64,000 nt of DNA from Bordetella sp. H567. Lineage in GTDB: Bacteria > Pseudomonadota > Gammaproteobacteria > Burkholderiales > Burkholderiaceae_B. The notes under the pieces were generated by a model. That model made no database searches and had not been told where the DNA came from. It saw nothing but the letters and a program-made list of their open reading frames with translations. The stretch lies in contig NZ_CP012334.1 in NCBI RefSeq assembly GCF_001704295.1, positions 2,554,084-2,618,083 on the forward strand. Direction: 5' to 3'. Of this stretch, positions 25,531 through 34,411 are shown piece after piece. Numbering within the stretch: the first letter of the stretch is position 1; each line of letters opens with the position of its first letter. A program made the position numbers and the translations under genes.

Positions 25531-26312
25531 GCAATTGGGCCGTGTCGGCGCGCGATGTCAGCAAGCAGTATCCCGGCGAGCGGGGCGTGCGGGCGCTGGA
25601 TTCGATATCGGTGGACCTGCCGCCCGGCCGCTTCGTCAGCATCCTGGGGCCCAGCGGCTGCGGGAAAAGCACCTTTCTGCGCTGTGTCGCGGGGCTGGAA
25701 ACCATCAGCGCGGGCGAGCTGCGCGTCGAAGGCTGGCCCGTGAAGGGCCCGCCGGACGGCATCGGCATGGTGTTCCAGCGCGACGCCTTGCTGGACTGGC
25801 GCAGCATCCGCCGCAATGTGCTGCTTCCGATCGAATTCGCGCACAAGCCGGTGTCCGGCTATGCCGCCAAGGCGCGCGCGCTGCTGGCGCTGACCGGTCT
25901 GCAGGATTTCGCCGATTGCTATCCCCATGAGCTTTCGGGCGGCATGCGCCAGCGCGCGGCCATCTGCCGGGCGCTGATAGACGACCCGCGCCTGCTGCTG
26001 ATGGATGAACCTTTCGGCGCGCTGGACGCCCTGACGCGCGACCAGATGAATGTCGAGCTTCAGCGCATCTGGATGGAAACCCGCAACACGGTGCTGTTCG
26101 TGACCCACGGCATCGCCGAGGCCGTGTTCCTCGGCGACACGGTCCTGGTGTTCTCGCCGCGCCCCGGACGCATCGTGGAAACCCTGAGGATCGATCTGCC
26201 GCGGCCGCGCCCGCTGGCCGTGCGCGAAACCGCGGAATTCGGCGCCTATGTGCGCCATATCCGCGACCTGTTCCAGGACATGGGCCTGATCGACGAGCGG
26301 AGCCACGCATGA
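25527..26312 (+). CDS. ABC transporter ATP-binding protein (SsuB/TauB type)
   Basis: A 261-residue ATPase with Walker A GPSGCGKST (around residue 41), Q-loop VFQRDALLDW, signature LSGGMRQR, Walker B LLLMDEPFGALDALT and the switch histidine in VTHGIAEAVFL. Start and stop overlap the neighbouring receptor and permease by ATGA junctions (25527 and 26309), so the three are coupled. It energises import by the adjoining receptor and permease. Confidence 0.93.
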   Translation: MSNWAVSARDVSKQYPGERGVRALDSISVDLPPGRFVSILGPSGCGKSTFLRCVAGLETISAGELRVEGWPVKGPPDGIGMVFQRDALLDWRSIRRNVLLPIEFAHKPVSGYAAKARALLALTGLQDFADCYPHELSGGMRQRAAICRALIDDPRLLLMDEPFGALDALTRDQMNVELQRIWMETRNTVLFVTHGIAEAVFLGDTVLVFSPRPGRIVETLRIDLPRPRPLAVRETAEFGAYVRHIRDLFQDMGLIDERSHA

Positions 26313-27082
26313 AGTCCTCATCCCGCACGCTGCTGCACGGCGCGGCCGGCGCCGCCTCCCTGGTGCTGTTCCTGGCCGTGTGGGAAGCGGCGGCGCGGCT
26401 GTTGCACATCAAGCCCATCATGCTGCCGCTGCCCACGCAGATCGGCCAGGAGCTTGCGCATGATGCGGGGTGGTATGCCGGGCAGGCGGCCTATACCTTG
26501 ATGACCACGCTGGCGGGCTTCGCGCTGTCCGTGCTGGGCGGCGTGGCGGTCGCGGTCATGCTGGTGGGCTCGCGATGGTTCGAAAGCGTGCTGCAGCCCC
26601 TGATCGTGGCCTTGAACAGCGTGCCCAAGGTCGCCGTGGCGCCGCTCTTCGTCATCTGGCTGGGCACCGGTGCCGAGCCGAAGATCGCCATTGCCTTCCT
26701 GATCGCCGTGTTCGCCGTCATCGTGGATACCGTGCACGGGCTGCGGTCGGTGCCGCGCGACATCCTGGACCTGGGACGCGTGTTGAAGGGGTCGCCGCGC
26801 GATTTCTTTTTCAAGGTGCGCCTGCCGTGCGCGCTGCCGTCCATCCTGGCAGGCATGAAGGTCGCCATTTCGCTGGCGCTGGTCGGCGCGATCGTCGGGG
26901 AATTCGTCTCCTCGCAAAGCGGCCTGGGCTACGTGATCATGACGGCGCAGGGCACCTTCGATACCGTGCGCGTGTTCGCCGCGCTGTTCGTGCTGGCCTT
27001 CATCGGCCTGGCGCTGTTCGGTGCCTTGGCATGGGTGGAACGCAAGGCGACGCCATGGCGGCGCCATGGCGAAGCGAACTGA
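26309..27082 (+). CDS. ABC transporter permease (SsuC/TauC type)
   Basis: A 257-residue inner-membrane permease with about six transmembrane helices, beginning AGAASLVLFLAVWEAAARL. The coupling-loop EAA-type motif is seen around DLGRVLKGSPRDFFFKVRLP, followed by ALPSILAGMKVAISLALVGA. It completes the receptor-ATPase-permease set and ends 48 bp before the TRAP small permease. The dimeric permease would import a small anion; the specific ligand depends on the receptor. Confidence 0.92.
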   Translation: MKSSSRTLLHGAAGAASLVLFLAVWEAAARLLHIKPIMLPLPTQIGQELAHDAGWYAGQAAYTLMTTLAGFALSVLGGVAVAVMLVGSRWFESVLQPLIVALNSVPKVAVAPLFVIWLGTGAEPKIAIAFLIAVFAVIVDTVHGLRSVPRDILDLGRVLKGSPRDFFFKVRLPCALPSILAGMKVAISLALVGAIVGEFVSSQSGLGYVIMTAQGTFDTVRVFAALFVLAFIGLALFGALAWVERKATPWRRHGEAN

Positions 27083-27130
27083 CCGCGGCGGATGAACGCG
27101 GCAAAAAGTGGATGGCACAAGGGGAAAGCA

Positions 27131-27766
27131 ATGCAGGGATGGATGGCCTTGTCGCGTCTGATCGACGCGATCAACCTGCGCGTGGGCCGCGCCGTGACAT
27201 GGGTGACCTTGCTGGTGGTGCTGGTCAGCGCCGGCAACGCGTTGGTGCGCAAGGTCTTGCACACCAGCTCGAATGCGTGGCTGGAATTGCAGTGGTATAT
27301 GTTCGGGGCCATGTTCCTGCTGGCCTCGGGCTATACGCTGCTGAAGAACGAGCACGTGCGGGTGGATATCCTGTCCTCGCGCCTGTCGCGGCGCAAGCAG
27401 ATCTGGATCGAGGTCTTCGGCGTGCTGTTCTTCCTGCTGCCGGCCTGCATGCTGATCCTGGCGCTGTCCTGGCCGGTCTTCACGGAGTCGTGGCTGACCC
27501 ACGAGCAGTCGTCGAATTCGGGCGGGCTGGTGCGCTGGCCGGTGAAGCTGCTGATCCCGGCGGGCTTCGCGCTGCTGGTGCTAGCGGGCGTCTCGCACCT
27601 GATCAAATGCGTGGGCTTTCTGCTGGGCCGCGGCCCAGATCCGCTGCGGCGCGAGGGCGTGCGCTCGGCCGAGGAAGAACTGGCCGCGGAAATCGCCCGC
27701 GAAGCCCAGGCCCGCGAAGCGGCCGCGCTGGCCGCGGCGGCGGCGCCGCGCGACGGGGGGCGTTGA
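27131..27766 (+). CDS. TRAP transporter small permease (DctQ family)
   Basis: A 211-residue four-helix membrane protein of the DctQ type: helices near residues 17-37, 48-66, 91-110 and 138-158. The characteristic NALVRKVLHTSSNAWLELQW segment after helix one and the LKNEHVRVDIL motif confirm the family. A charged, alanine-rich tail (EEELAAEIAREAQAREAAA) extends the C-terminus. The ATG at 27131 follows GGGGAAAGCA; the upstream in-frame ATG at 27092 adds a non-conserved leader. It works with the DctM protein 1 bp downstream and presumably the receptor at 18795. Confidence 0.9.
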   Translation: MQGWMALSRLIDAINLRVGRAVTWVTLLVVLVSAGNALVRKVLHTSSNAWLELQWYMFGAMFLLASGYTLLKNEHVRVDILSSRLSRRKQIWIEVFGVLFFLLPACMLILALSWPVFTESWLTHEQSSNSGGLVRWPVKLLIPAGFALLVLAGVSHLIKCVGFLLGRGPDPLRREGVRSAEEELAAEIAREAQAREAAALAAAAAPRDGGR

Positions 27767-27767
27767 G

Positions 27768-29435
27768 ATGGACTTCTTCATCGCCAACCTGGCGCCCATC
27801 ATGTTCGCCACCCTGGTGGTGTTCCTGCTGCTGGGTTTTCCGGTGGCCTTCGCGCTGGCGGCCAACGGCATCCTGTACGGCCTGATCGGCATCGAGCTGG
27901 GCCTGCTCACGCCGGCGCTGTTCCAGGCGCTGCCGCAGCGGGTGTTCGGCATCATCTCCAACGACACGCTGCTGGCGGTGCCGTTCTTCACGCTGATGGG
28001 ACTGGTGCTGGAGCGCTCGGGCATGGCCGAGGACCTGCTGGAGACCATCGGGCAGCTGTTCGGCACGGTCCGGGGCGGCCTGGCCTTCGCGGTGGTGTTC
28101 GTCGGCGCCATGCTGGCGGCCACCACCGGCGTGGTCTCGGCCTCGGTGATCTCCATGGGGCTGATCTCGCTGCCCATCATGCTGCGCTACGGCTACGACC
28201 GGCGCCTGGCCAGCGGCGTGATCGCCGCCTCCGGCACGCTGTCGCAGATCATCCCGCCCTCGCTGGTACTGATCATCCTGGCCGACCAGCTGGGCCGCTC
28301 GATCGGCGACATGTACCGGGCGGCGATGGTGCCGGGCTTCGTGCTGGCCGGGCTGTACATCCTGTACGTGATCATCATGTGCGTGGTCAGGCCCGCCTCG
28401 GCGCCAGCCTTGCCCGAGGAGGCGCGGCGGTTTCGCGAGACCAATGGCACGCGCGGGGGCCGCTCGCTGCTGGTGCTGATGGCGATCTCCGTGGCGGTGG
28501 CCTGGGCGCTGGGCCGGTGGATGGAGAACGACACCGCGCCGGCCGACGAGCGCATCGTGCTCAGCCTGCTGTTGTGGGGCCTGTCCGCCTTCGTGATCGC
28601 CATCGTCAACAAGGGACTGCGCCTGCGGCTGCTGTCGGCGCTGGCCGAGCGGGTGACCTTCGTCATGATCCCGCCGTTGTTCCTGATCTTCCTGGTGCTG
28701 GGCACCATCTTCATCGGCGTGGCCACGCCCACCGAGGGCGGGGCGATGGGCGCGGTGGGGGCCATCGCCATGGCGCTGGCGCGCAAGCGGCTGACGCTGG
28801 ACCTCATGCGCCAGGCGATGGACACCACGACCAAGCTGTCCTGCTTCGTGGTCTTCATCCTGGTGGGTTCCACGGTGTTTGGCCTGACCTTTCGCGGCGT
28901 GAACGGCGATCTGTGGGTCGAACACCTGCTGACCGGGCTGCCGGGCGGGCAGTGGGGCTTCCTGATCGTGGTCAGCGTGCTGACCTTCGTGCTGGCCTTC
29001 TTCCTGGACTTCTTCGAGCTGGCCTTCATCATCGTGCCGCTGCTCGGGCCGGTGGCCGAAAAGATGGGCATCGACCTGATCTGGTTCGGGGTGATCCTGG
29101 CGGTGAACATGCAGACGTCCTTCATGCATCCGCCCTTCGGTTTCGCGCTGTTCTACCTGCGCTCGGTGGCGCCCAAGGATGCCTACCGGGACAAGGTCAC
29201 GGGGCGGACCATCGCGCCGGTGACCACGGGGCAGATCTATCGCGGATCCATTCCCTTCATCGTCATCCAGCTGCTGATGGTGGCCACGGTGATGCTGGTG
29301 CCCGCGATGGTGATGCACTACAAGGGCGACCAGTCCCAGGTCGACCCCGCGTCGGTGAAGATCGACGTGCAGGGCGGCTACGGCGATAGCGTGTACGGCG
29401 GCGGGGCGGATGACGGCGGGGCGGTGTTCAAGTAG
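27768..29435 (+). CDS. TRAP transporter large permease (DctM family)
   Basis: A 555-residue, roughly 12-14-helix sodium-coupled permease. Family motifs include the N-terminal PIMFATLVVFLLLGFPVAFALA, VPFFTLMGLVLERSGMAEDL, AASGTLSQIIPPSLVLIILA and, late, NMQTSFMHPPFGFALFYLR. It is about 120 residues longer than a typical DctM because of a central loop with extra helices (residues 210-290) and a hydrophilic tail. This longer variant is common beside TakP-type receptors. It is the last gene of the operon started at 18684; no strong terminator was seen after it. Confidence 0.9.
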   Translation: MDFFIANLAPIMFATLVVFLLLGFPVAFALAANGILYGLIGIELGLLTPALFQALPQRVFGIISNDTLLAVPFFTLMGLVLERSGMAEDLLETIGQLFGTVRGGLAFAVVFVGAMLAATTGVVSASVISMGLISLPIMLRYGYDRRLASGVIAASGTLSQIIPPSLVLIILADQLGRSIGDMYRAAMVPGFVLAGLYILYVIIMCVVRPASAPALPEEARRFRETNGTRGGRSLLVLMAISVAVAWALGRWMENDTAPADERIVLSLLLWGLSAFVIAIVNKGLRLRLLSALAERVTFVMIPPLFLIFLVLGTIFIGVATPTEGGAMGAVGAIAMALARKRLTLDLMRQAMDTTTKLSCFVVFILVGSTVFGLTFRGVNGDLWVEHLLTGLPGGQWGFLIVVSVLTFVLAFFLDFFELAFIIVPLLGPVAEKMGIDLIWFGVILAVNMQTSFMHPPFGFALFYLRSVAPKDAYRDKVTGRTIAPVTTGQIYRGSIPFIVIQLLMVATVMLVPAMVMHYKGDQSQVDPASVKIDVQGGYGDSVYGGGADDGGAVFK

Positions 29436-29609
29436 CGCCATGGCGCGGGAGTACCGCTCGCCGGAGCCCGTTGAATATAACTTTATCGGATTTGCTTATA
29501 ACTCAAATACGAAATAGCAACTTTTGTCCCGCGGTTCTCCTCCGTATCATCAGTCCCCAAATGGCCGGCGCGGGTGCGCCGGTCCGGCCGTTCGATAAGG
29601 AGGCGCGGC

Positions 29610-32534
29610 ATGGAGCACGGGCACCGCACGCAGCGCGAGAATCTCGAAGTCAAGAACACCACCTGTTATATGTGCGCGTGCCGCTGCGGCATCCGCGTCC
29701 ATTTGCGCGACGGCGAAGTCCGCTATATCGACGGCAATCCTGAACATCCGCTGAATCAGGGTGTCATTTGCGCCAAGGGCTCGTCCGGGATCATGAAGCA
29801 GTATTCGCCGGCCCGCCTGACGCAGCCCTTGCGCCGCAAGCCGGGATCCGAGCGGGGCACGGCGGAATTCGAGCCGATTTCCTGGGAAGAGGCCTTGTCC
29901 CAGCTGGAGACCCGCCTGGCCCACCTGCGGGCCACGGATCCGCGCCGCTTTGCGCTATTCACCGGCCGCGACCAGATGCAGGCGCTGACCGGCCTGTTCG
30001 CCAAGCAGTTCGGCACGCCCAATTACGCCGCGCATGGCGGCTTCTGCTCGGCCAACATGGCGGCCGGGATGATCTACACGATAGGCGGGTCGTTCTGGGA
30101 GTTCGGCGGCCCGGACCTGGACCGCGCCCGGCTGTTCCTGATGATAGGCACGGCCGAGGATCATCATTCCAACCCGCTGAAGATCGCGATATCCAAGTTC
30201 AAGCGCGCCGGCGGCCGCTTCATCGCCATCAATCCCGTGCGCACCGGCTACGCCGCCGTCGCCGACGAATGGATCCCCATCCGGCCCGGCACCGATGGCG
30301 CGCTGTTCATGGCCCTGATCCACGAACTGATCGCCCAGGATGCCTACGACCACGAGTTCGTCTCCCGCTATACCAATGCGGGCGAATTGATCGACCTGCG
30401 CGAGGACAGCGAAACGTCCGGCCTGTTCGTCCGGGACGCCGGCAGCCCGGAAATCAATGCCTTGTTCCCGCAGAACCGCATGTGGTGGGACAAGCACAGC
30501 AACCGCCCGGTGGTGAATCACGCGGCGGGTGCCGAACCGGCGCTGGACGGACAATACATGCTGGACGACGGCACGCCCGTCACGCCGTCCTTTACCCGCC
30601 TGCGCGAACGCGTTGCATCCTGTACCCCGGAATGGGCGGCCGCAATCACCGGCATCCCGGCCGAGACCATCCGGCGCCTGGCCGGCGAGTTGATCCAGGT
30701 CTCGCGCGAGCAGAAGATCGAGCTGCCGATCCGCTGGACGGACGCCTGGGGCGTGACCCATGAATCGGTACGCGGCGCACCCATCGCCTTCCACGCCATG
30801 CGCGGACTGGCGGCCCATTCCAATGGTTTCCAGAGCATCCGGGCGATGTCCATCCTGATGACGCTGCTGGGCACCATCGATACCCCGGGCGGCTTTCGCC
30901 ACAAGGCGCCGTATCCGCGCGCCGTGCCGCCGTCGGCCAAGCCGCCCAACAAGGCCAGCGACGTGCAGCCGAATACGCCGCTGCCCAACGGCCCGCTGGG
31001 TTGGCCGGCCGCGCCGGAGGACCTGTTCATCGACGAACAGGGCGAGCCGGTGCGCATCGACAAGGCTTTCTCCTGGGAGTACCCGCTGGCCGTGCATGGC
31101 CTGATGCACAGCGTCATCACGAATGCCTGGCGCGGCGATCCCTATCCCATCGATACGCTGTTGATTTTCATGGCCAACATGGCGTGGAATTCGTCGATGA
31201 ACACGGTCGAGACGCGCAGGATGCTGACCGACAAGGGCGAGGATGGGGAATACAAGATCCCCTTCCTGGTCGTGTGCGATGCGTTCCAGTCGGAGATGAC
31301 GGCGTTCGCGGACCTGATCCTGCCGGATACGACGTACCTGGAACGGCACGATGCCATGTCGATGCTGGATCGTCCCATCTCCGAATTCGACGGTCCCGTG
31401 GACGCCGTGCGTATCCCCGTGGTGCCGCCGACAGGCGATTGCCGCCCCTTCCAGGACGTGCTGGTCGAGCTCGCGGGACGCCTGAAGTTTCCCGCCTTCA
31501 CGCGGCCGGACGGCGAGCGAAAGTTCAGCAGCTACAAGGACTTCGTCATCAACTTCCAGACAGCGCCCGATTCCGGCGTCGGCTTCCTGATCGGCTGGCG
31601 CGGCAAGGACGGCGACAAGGCCCTGGTCGGCGAGCCCAATCCCCAGCAGTGGGAGCGGTACGCCGAGAACAACTGCTTCTACCACCATGTCCTGCCCGAG
31701 GACATGCAGTACATGCGCAACTGCAACGGCCCCTACCTGAAGTGGTCGGTGGAAACGGGCATGCGCAAGTTCGGCACGCCCATCGTGATGCAGCTGTACT
31801 CCGAGGTGATGCAGAAATTCCGCCTGGCCGCGCAGGGCAAGACGCGCGGGCGCCAGCCGCCCGATCACCTGCGCGCGCGCGTCGAACGCTATTTCGATCC
31901 CGTACCTTTCTGGTACGAACCCATCGAGAACAGCGTTACCGACATGCAGGCCTTCCCGCTGGCCGCCGTGACGCAGCGTCCCATGGCGATGTACCACTCC
32001 TGGGATTCGCAGAATGCCTGGTTGCGGCAGATCCATGGCGAAAACTATCTGATGGTCAATCCCCGGACCGCGGGCGCGCAAGGCATCGAGGACGGCGGCT
32101 GGATTTACGTCGAATCGCCGTGGGGCAAGGTGCGCTGCATGGCGCGCTACAGCGAAGCGGTCGAACCGGGCACGGTATGGACCTGGAACGCCATCGGCAA
32201 GGCGGCCGGCGCCTGGAACCTGGGCCCGGACGCCAATGAGTCGCGCCGCGGCTTCCTGCTGAACCACCTGATCACCGACGAGCTGCCGGGCGGCACGGAC
32301 GGCGTGCCGGGCCGCGTTTCCAATTCCGACCCCATCACCGGCCAGGCTGGGTGGTACGACCTGCGCGTGCGCATCTATCCGGCCGAGGCCGATGCGGATT
32401 TCACGCTGCCGCAGTTCGCGGCGATGAAGCCGCTGCCCGGCTCGCTGAATGTCTTGACCCGCGTGGTGCAGACGTATTTCGCCGGCAAGGGCGAATTCCT
32501 TGCCCGCTTGCGCCGCGCCGCGCCCAACAAGTAA
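29610..32534 (+). CDS. Molybdopterin oxidoreductase catalytic subunit (SoeA-like)
   Basis: A 974-residue DMSO-reductase-family enzyme with bis-MGD molybdenum. The N-terminal [4Fe-4S] ligands are C19, C22, C26 and C54 (CYMCACRCG and VICAKG). C146 in HGGFCSANMAAG is the expected Mo-coordinating cysteine. No Tat or Sec signal is visible, so it is cytoplasmic, which matches SoeABC sulfite dehydrogenases and differs from periplasmic PsrA/PhsA enzymes. AAGGAGG six bases upstream fixes ATG 29610. The next genes encode the iron-sulfur and NrfD/DmsC-like membrane subunits. The upstream 174-bp gap is AT-rich with repeated ATAAC motifs, probably its promoter. Substrate (sulfite) is inferred, not shown. 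Confidence 0.85.
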   Translation: MEHGHRTQRENLEVKNTTCYMCACRCGIRVHLRDGEVRYIDGNPEHPLNQGVICAKGSSGIMKQYSPARLTQPLRRKPGSERGTAEFEPISWEEALSQLETRLAHLRATDPRRFALFTGRDQMQALTGLFAKQFGTPNYAAHGGFCSANMAAGMIYTIGGSFWEFGGPDLDRARLFLMIGTAEDHHSNPLKIAISKFKRAGGRFIAINPVRTGYAAVADEWIPIRPGTDGALFMALIHELIAQDAYDHEFVSRYTNAGELIDLREDSETSGLFVRDAGSPEINALFPQNRMWWDKHSNRPVVNHAAGAEPALDGQYMLDDGTPVTPSFTRLRERVASCTPEWAAAITGIPAETIRRLAGELIQVSREQKIELPIRWTDAWGVTHESVRGAPIAFHAMRGLAAHSNGFQSIRAMSILMTLLGTIDTPGGFRHKAPYPRAVPPSAKPPNKASDVQPNTPLPNGPLGWPAAPEDLFIDEQGEPVRIDKAFSWEYPLAVHGLMHSVITNAWRGDPYPIDTLLIFMANMAWNSSMNTVETRRMLTDKGEDGEYKIPFLVVCDAFQSEMTAFADLILPDTTYLERHDAMSMLDRPISEFDGPVDAVRIPVVPPTGDCRPFQDVLVELAGRLKFPAFTRPDGERKFSSYKDFVINFQTAPDSGVGFLIGWRGKDGDKALVGEPNPQQWERYAENNCFYHHVLPEDMQYMRNCNGPYLKWSVETGMRKFGTPIVMQLYSEVMQKFRLAAQGKTRGRQPPDHLRARVERYFDPVPFWYEPIENSVTDMQAFPLAAVTQRPMAMYHSWDSQNAWLRQIHGENYLMVNPRTAGAQGIEDGGWIYVESPWGKVRCMARYSEAVEPGTVWTWNAIGKAAGAWNLGPDANESRRGFLLNHLITDELPGGTDGVPGRVSNSDPITGQAGWYDLRVRIYPAEADADFTLPQFAAMKPLPGSLNVLTRVVQTYFAGKGEFLARLRRAAPNK

Positions 32535-32543
32535 GGAAACGAC

Positions 32544-33287
32544 ATGACCCAGATGGCACTGGTGATCGATCTGAACGTCTGCGTGGGTTGCCACGCCTGC
32601 GTGACCAGCTGCAAGGAATGGAATACATCGGGCGAGGCGGGCAGCCTGGCCGATGAACGCGCCTACGATGCCGACCCCAGCGGCAACTTCTTCAATCGCG
32701 TCCAGACCTACGAGGCCGGCGAATTTCCGCTGACCGACACGATCCATTTCCCCAAGTCCTGCCTGCACTGCGAGGATCCGCCTTGCGTACCGGTCTGCCC
32801 GACCGGCGCCAGCTACAAGCGGGAATCGGACGGGCTGGTGCTGGTCGATTACGACAAATGCATAGGTTGCAATTACTGCGCATGGGCCTGTCCCTACGGT
32901 GCGCGCGAACTCGATCCGCAGCGCAAGGAAATGACGAAGTGCACCTTGTGCTCGGATCGCATCGACAACCCGGCGCTGCCCGAACGCGACCGCAAGCCGG
33001 CCTGCGTGCTGGCCTGTCCGACCTCCGCGCGCCTGTTCGGCGATATCCATGACCCGGATTCGGAAGTGTCGCAAGCCATTCGTGACCGCGGCGGCTATCA
33101 GCTGATGCCCGAATGGGACACCAAGCCGGCGAACCATTATCTGCCGCGACGCAAGACCGAAGCGCAGGGATGCGGCTCCTCGTCGTGTTCCTGCGGCTCG
33201 GCCGGCGACGGCGCGTCGAAGGGGAATATCGAGGCGCAACTGGAGCGGGGACAACTGGACCTGGCGGCCGTGGCCTCGTCGCATTGA
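32544..33287 (+). CDS. 4Fe-4S dicluster electron-transfer subunit (SoeB-like)
   Basis: A 247-residue ferredoxin-like subunit of the DmsB/NrfC family with four cysteine groups: VCVGCHACVTSCKEW (C13, C16, C19, C23), SCLHCEDPPCVPVCPTG, KCIGCNYCAWACPYG and KCTLCSDR with a final ACVLACPTSAR. It relays electrons between the molybdoenzyme and the membrane subunit. ATG follows AAGGAAACG, 9 bp after SoeA. The C-terminus carries an extra cysteine-rich stretch, CGSSSCSCGSAGDG, not needed for the four clusters; its role is unknown. Confidence 0.9.
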   Translation: MTQMALVIDLNVCVGCHACVTSCKEWNTSGEAGSLADERAYDADPSGNFFNRVQTYEAGEFPLTDTIHFPKSCLHCEDPPCVPVCPTGASYKRESDGLVLVDYDKCIGCNYCAWACPYGARELDPQRKEMTKCTLCSDRIDNPALPERDRKPACVLACPTSARLFGDIHDPDSEVSQAIRDRGGYQLMPEWDTKPANHYLPRRKTEAQGCGSSSCSCGSAGDGASKGNIEAQLERGQLDLAAVASSH

Positions 33288-33406
33288 TGTCCCGGCCGGG
33301 GTAGGGCAAGCAGGCAAGGATCCGCGGGGGTGTGCGGGTTGATCGTGATTAAGCGACGAGGGGCTTGCGCCCCAGACTCGACGTGTTTCAAGAACAAGGA
33401 GTTTCC

Positions 33407-34348
33407 ATGCGGCCACCTTTTTCGGTCGTGTTTCTGACCACGCTCTGCGGCGCCGCCCAGGGCCTGTTGATCGCCCTGGTTGCGATGGAGCTTGCCGCTT
33501 ACGCCGGTGCGCTGTCGATGCCGCCGCAGGCCTTCTTCGTCGCCGGCGCGTGTGTTTCCGTGGTGCTGGGCGCGCTGGGCCTGCTGGCGTCCTTCTTCCA
33601 CCTGGGACATCCGGAACGCGCCTGGCGCGCTGTCGCCATGTGGCGTACGTCGTGGCTGTCGCGCGAATGCCTGGCCGTGCCGGCCTTCCTGGCGCTGGCC
33701 TTCCTGTACGGCCTGGCGCATCTGCTGGCCCTGCCTTATTCCCTGATCGTGGGGATCGTCGCGGTATGCGCGGCGGCAGTGCTGTTCCTGTGCACGGCCA
33801 TGATCTATGCCTGCCTGCGCTTCCTGCAGGAATGGGCCAGCCCGTTCACGCTGGTCAACTTCGTGCTGCTGGGCTGCGCATCCGGTTTCACGCTGGCCAC
33901 GCTGATCGCGGCTATCGTCTACCCGCCGCTGGTCCTGGTGCTGGGCCCCTGCGCCTGCATCCTGATCGCGGGGGGCTGCATGTCGCGCATGGCGTCGCTG
34001 GCGCGCAATGCGCGCCTGCATCCCAAGTCCACGCTGCAAAGCGCCACCGGTATCCGGTCGGACAAGGTGGTGCAGAAGTCGCAGGGATTCACGTCCAGCT
34101 CATTCAATATGCGGGAATTCTTCCACGGCAAGAGTCCCGCCATGCTGGCCACGGTAAAAACGGCGTTCTTGATTGGGGCCTTCGTCGTTCCCTTCATCCT
34201 GGTCATGTTCGCCTCGTCCCCGTCCGCCCCCGTGGGGCTGCTGCTTGCCGCCTTCGTCATCCAGTACCTGGGCCTGCTGGCCGAGCGCTGGTTCTTCTTC
34301 GCCGAGGCCAGGCACCCGCAGAACCTGTATTACCAGCGCGCGGCATAG
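33407..34348 (+). CDS. DmsC/NrfD-like membrane anchor subunit (SoeC-like)
   Basis: A 313-residue integral membrane protein with about eight helices, matching DmsC-type quinone-reactive anchors. The segment ASFFHLGHPERAWRAVAMWRTSWLSRE near residue 60 (shortened: FFHLGHPERAW) is a family hallmark. AAGGAGT sets the ATG at 33407; the upstream frame start at 33365 lacks homology. It follows the iron-sulfur subunit after a 119-bp gap. It would exchange electrons with the quinone pool, completing a three-subunit complex. Confidence 0.87.
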   Translation: MRPPFSVVFLTTLCGAAQGLLIALVAMELAAYAGALSMPPQAFFVAGACVSVVLGALGLLASFFHLGHPERAWRAVAMWRTSWLSRECLAVPAFLALAFLYGLAHLLALPYSLIVGIVAVCAAAVLFLCTAMIYACLRFLQEWASPFTLVNFVLLGCASGFTLATLIAAIVYPPLVLVLGPCACILIAGGCMSRMASLARNARLHPKSTLQSATGIRSDKVVQKSQGFTSSSFNMREFFHGKSPAMLATVKTAFLIGAFVVPFILVMFASSPSAPVGLLLAAFVIQYLGLLAERWFFFAEARHPQNLYYQRAA

Positions 34349-34411
34349 GCGGTCTTCCAGCGGCATGGCACTTGCGGCAAGAGCCGCTTTCGCCTTTGCC
34401 AGGAGGCCGCC

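Noticed and set aside
9500-29435. Nicotinate-degradation (nic) cluster
   Set aside because: The lower-pathway genes fit, but there is no 6-hydroxynicotinate 3-monooxygenase (NicC) and no cytochrome-containing NicB. A Rieske system and a PicC-type decarboxylase are present, which fit picolinate better.
27603-29441. 612-codon His/Gln/Arg-rich minus-strand frame
   Set aside because: Reverse shadow of the DctM gene.
29435-29446. Perfect palindrome GCGCCATGGCGC after the DctM stop as a terminator
   Set aside because: It has no loop and no U-run; expected by chance in G+C-rich DNA.
29955-33416. 1153-codon open frame on the minus strand
   Set aside because: It is the reverse shadow of the SoeA/SoeB genes caused by high G+C codon use; no family motifs, and the plus-strand genes have complete motifs and ribosome sites.
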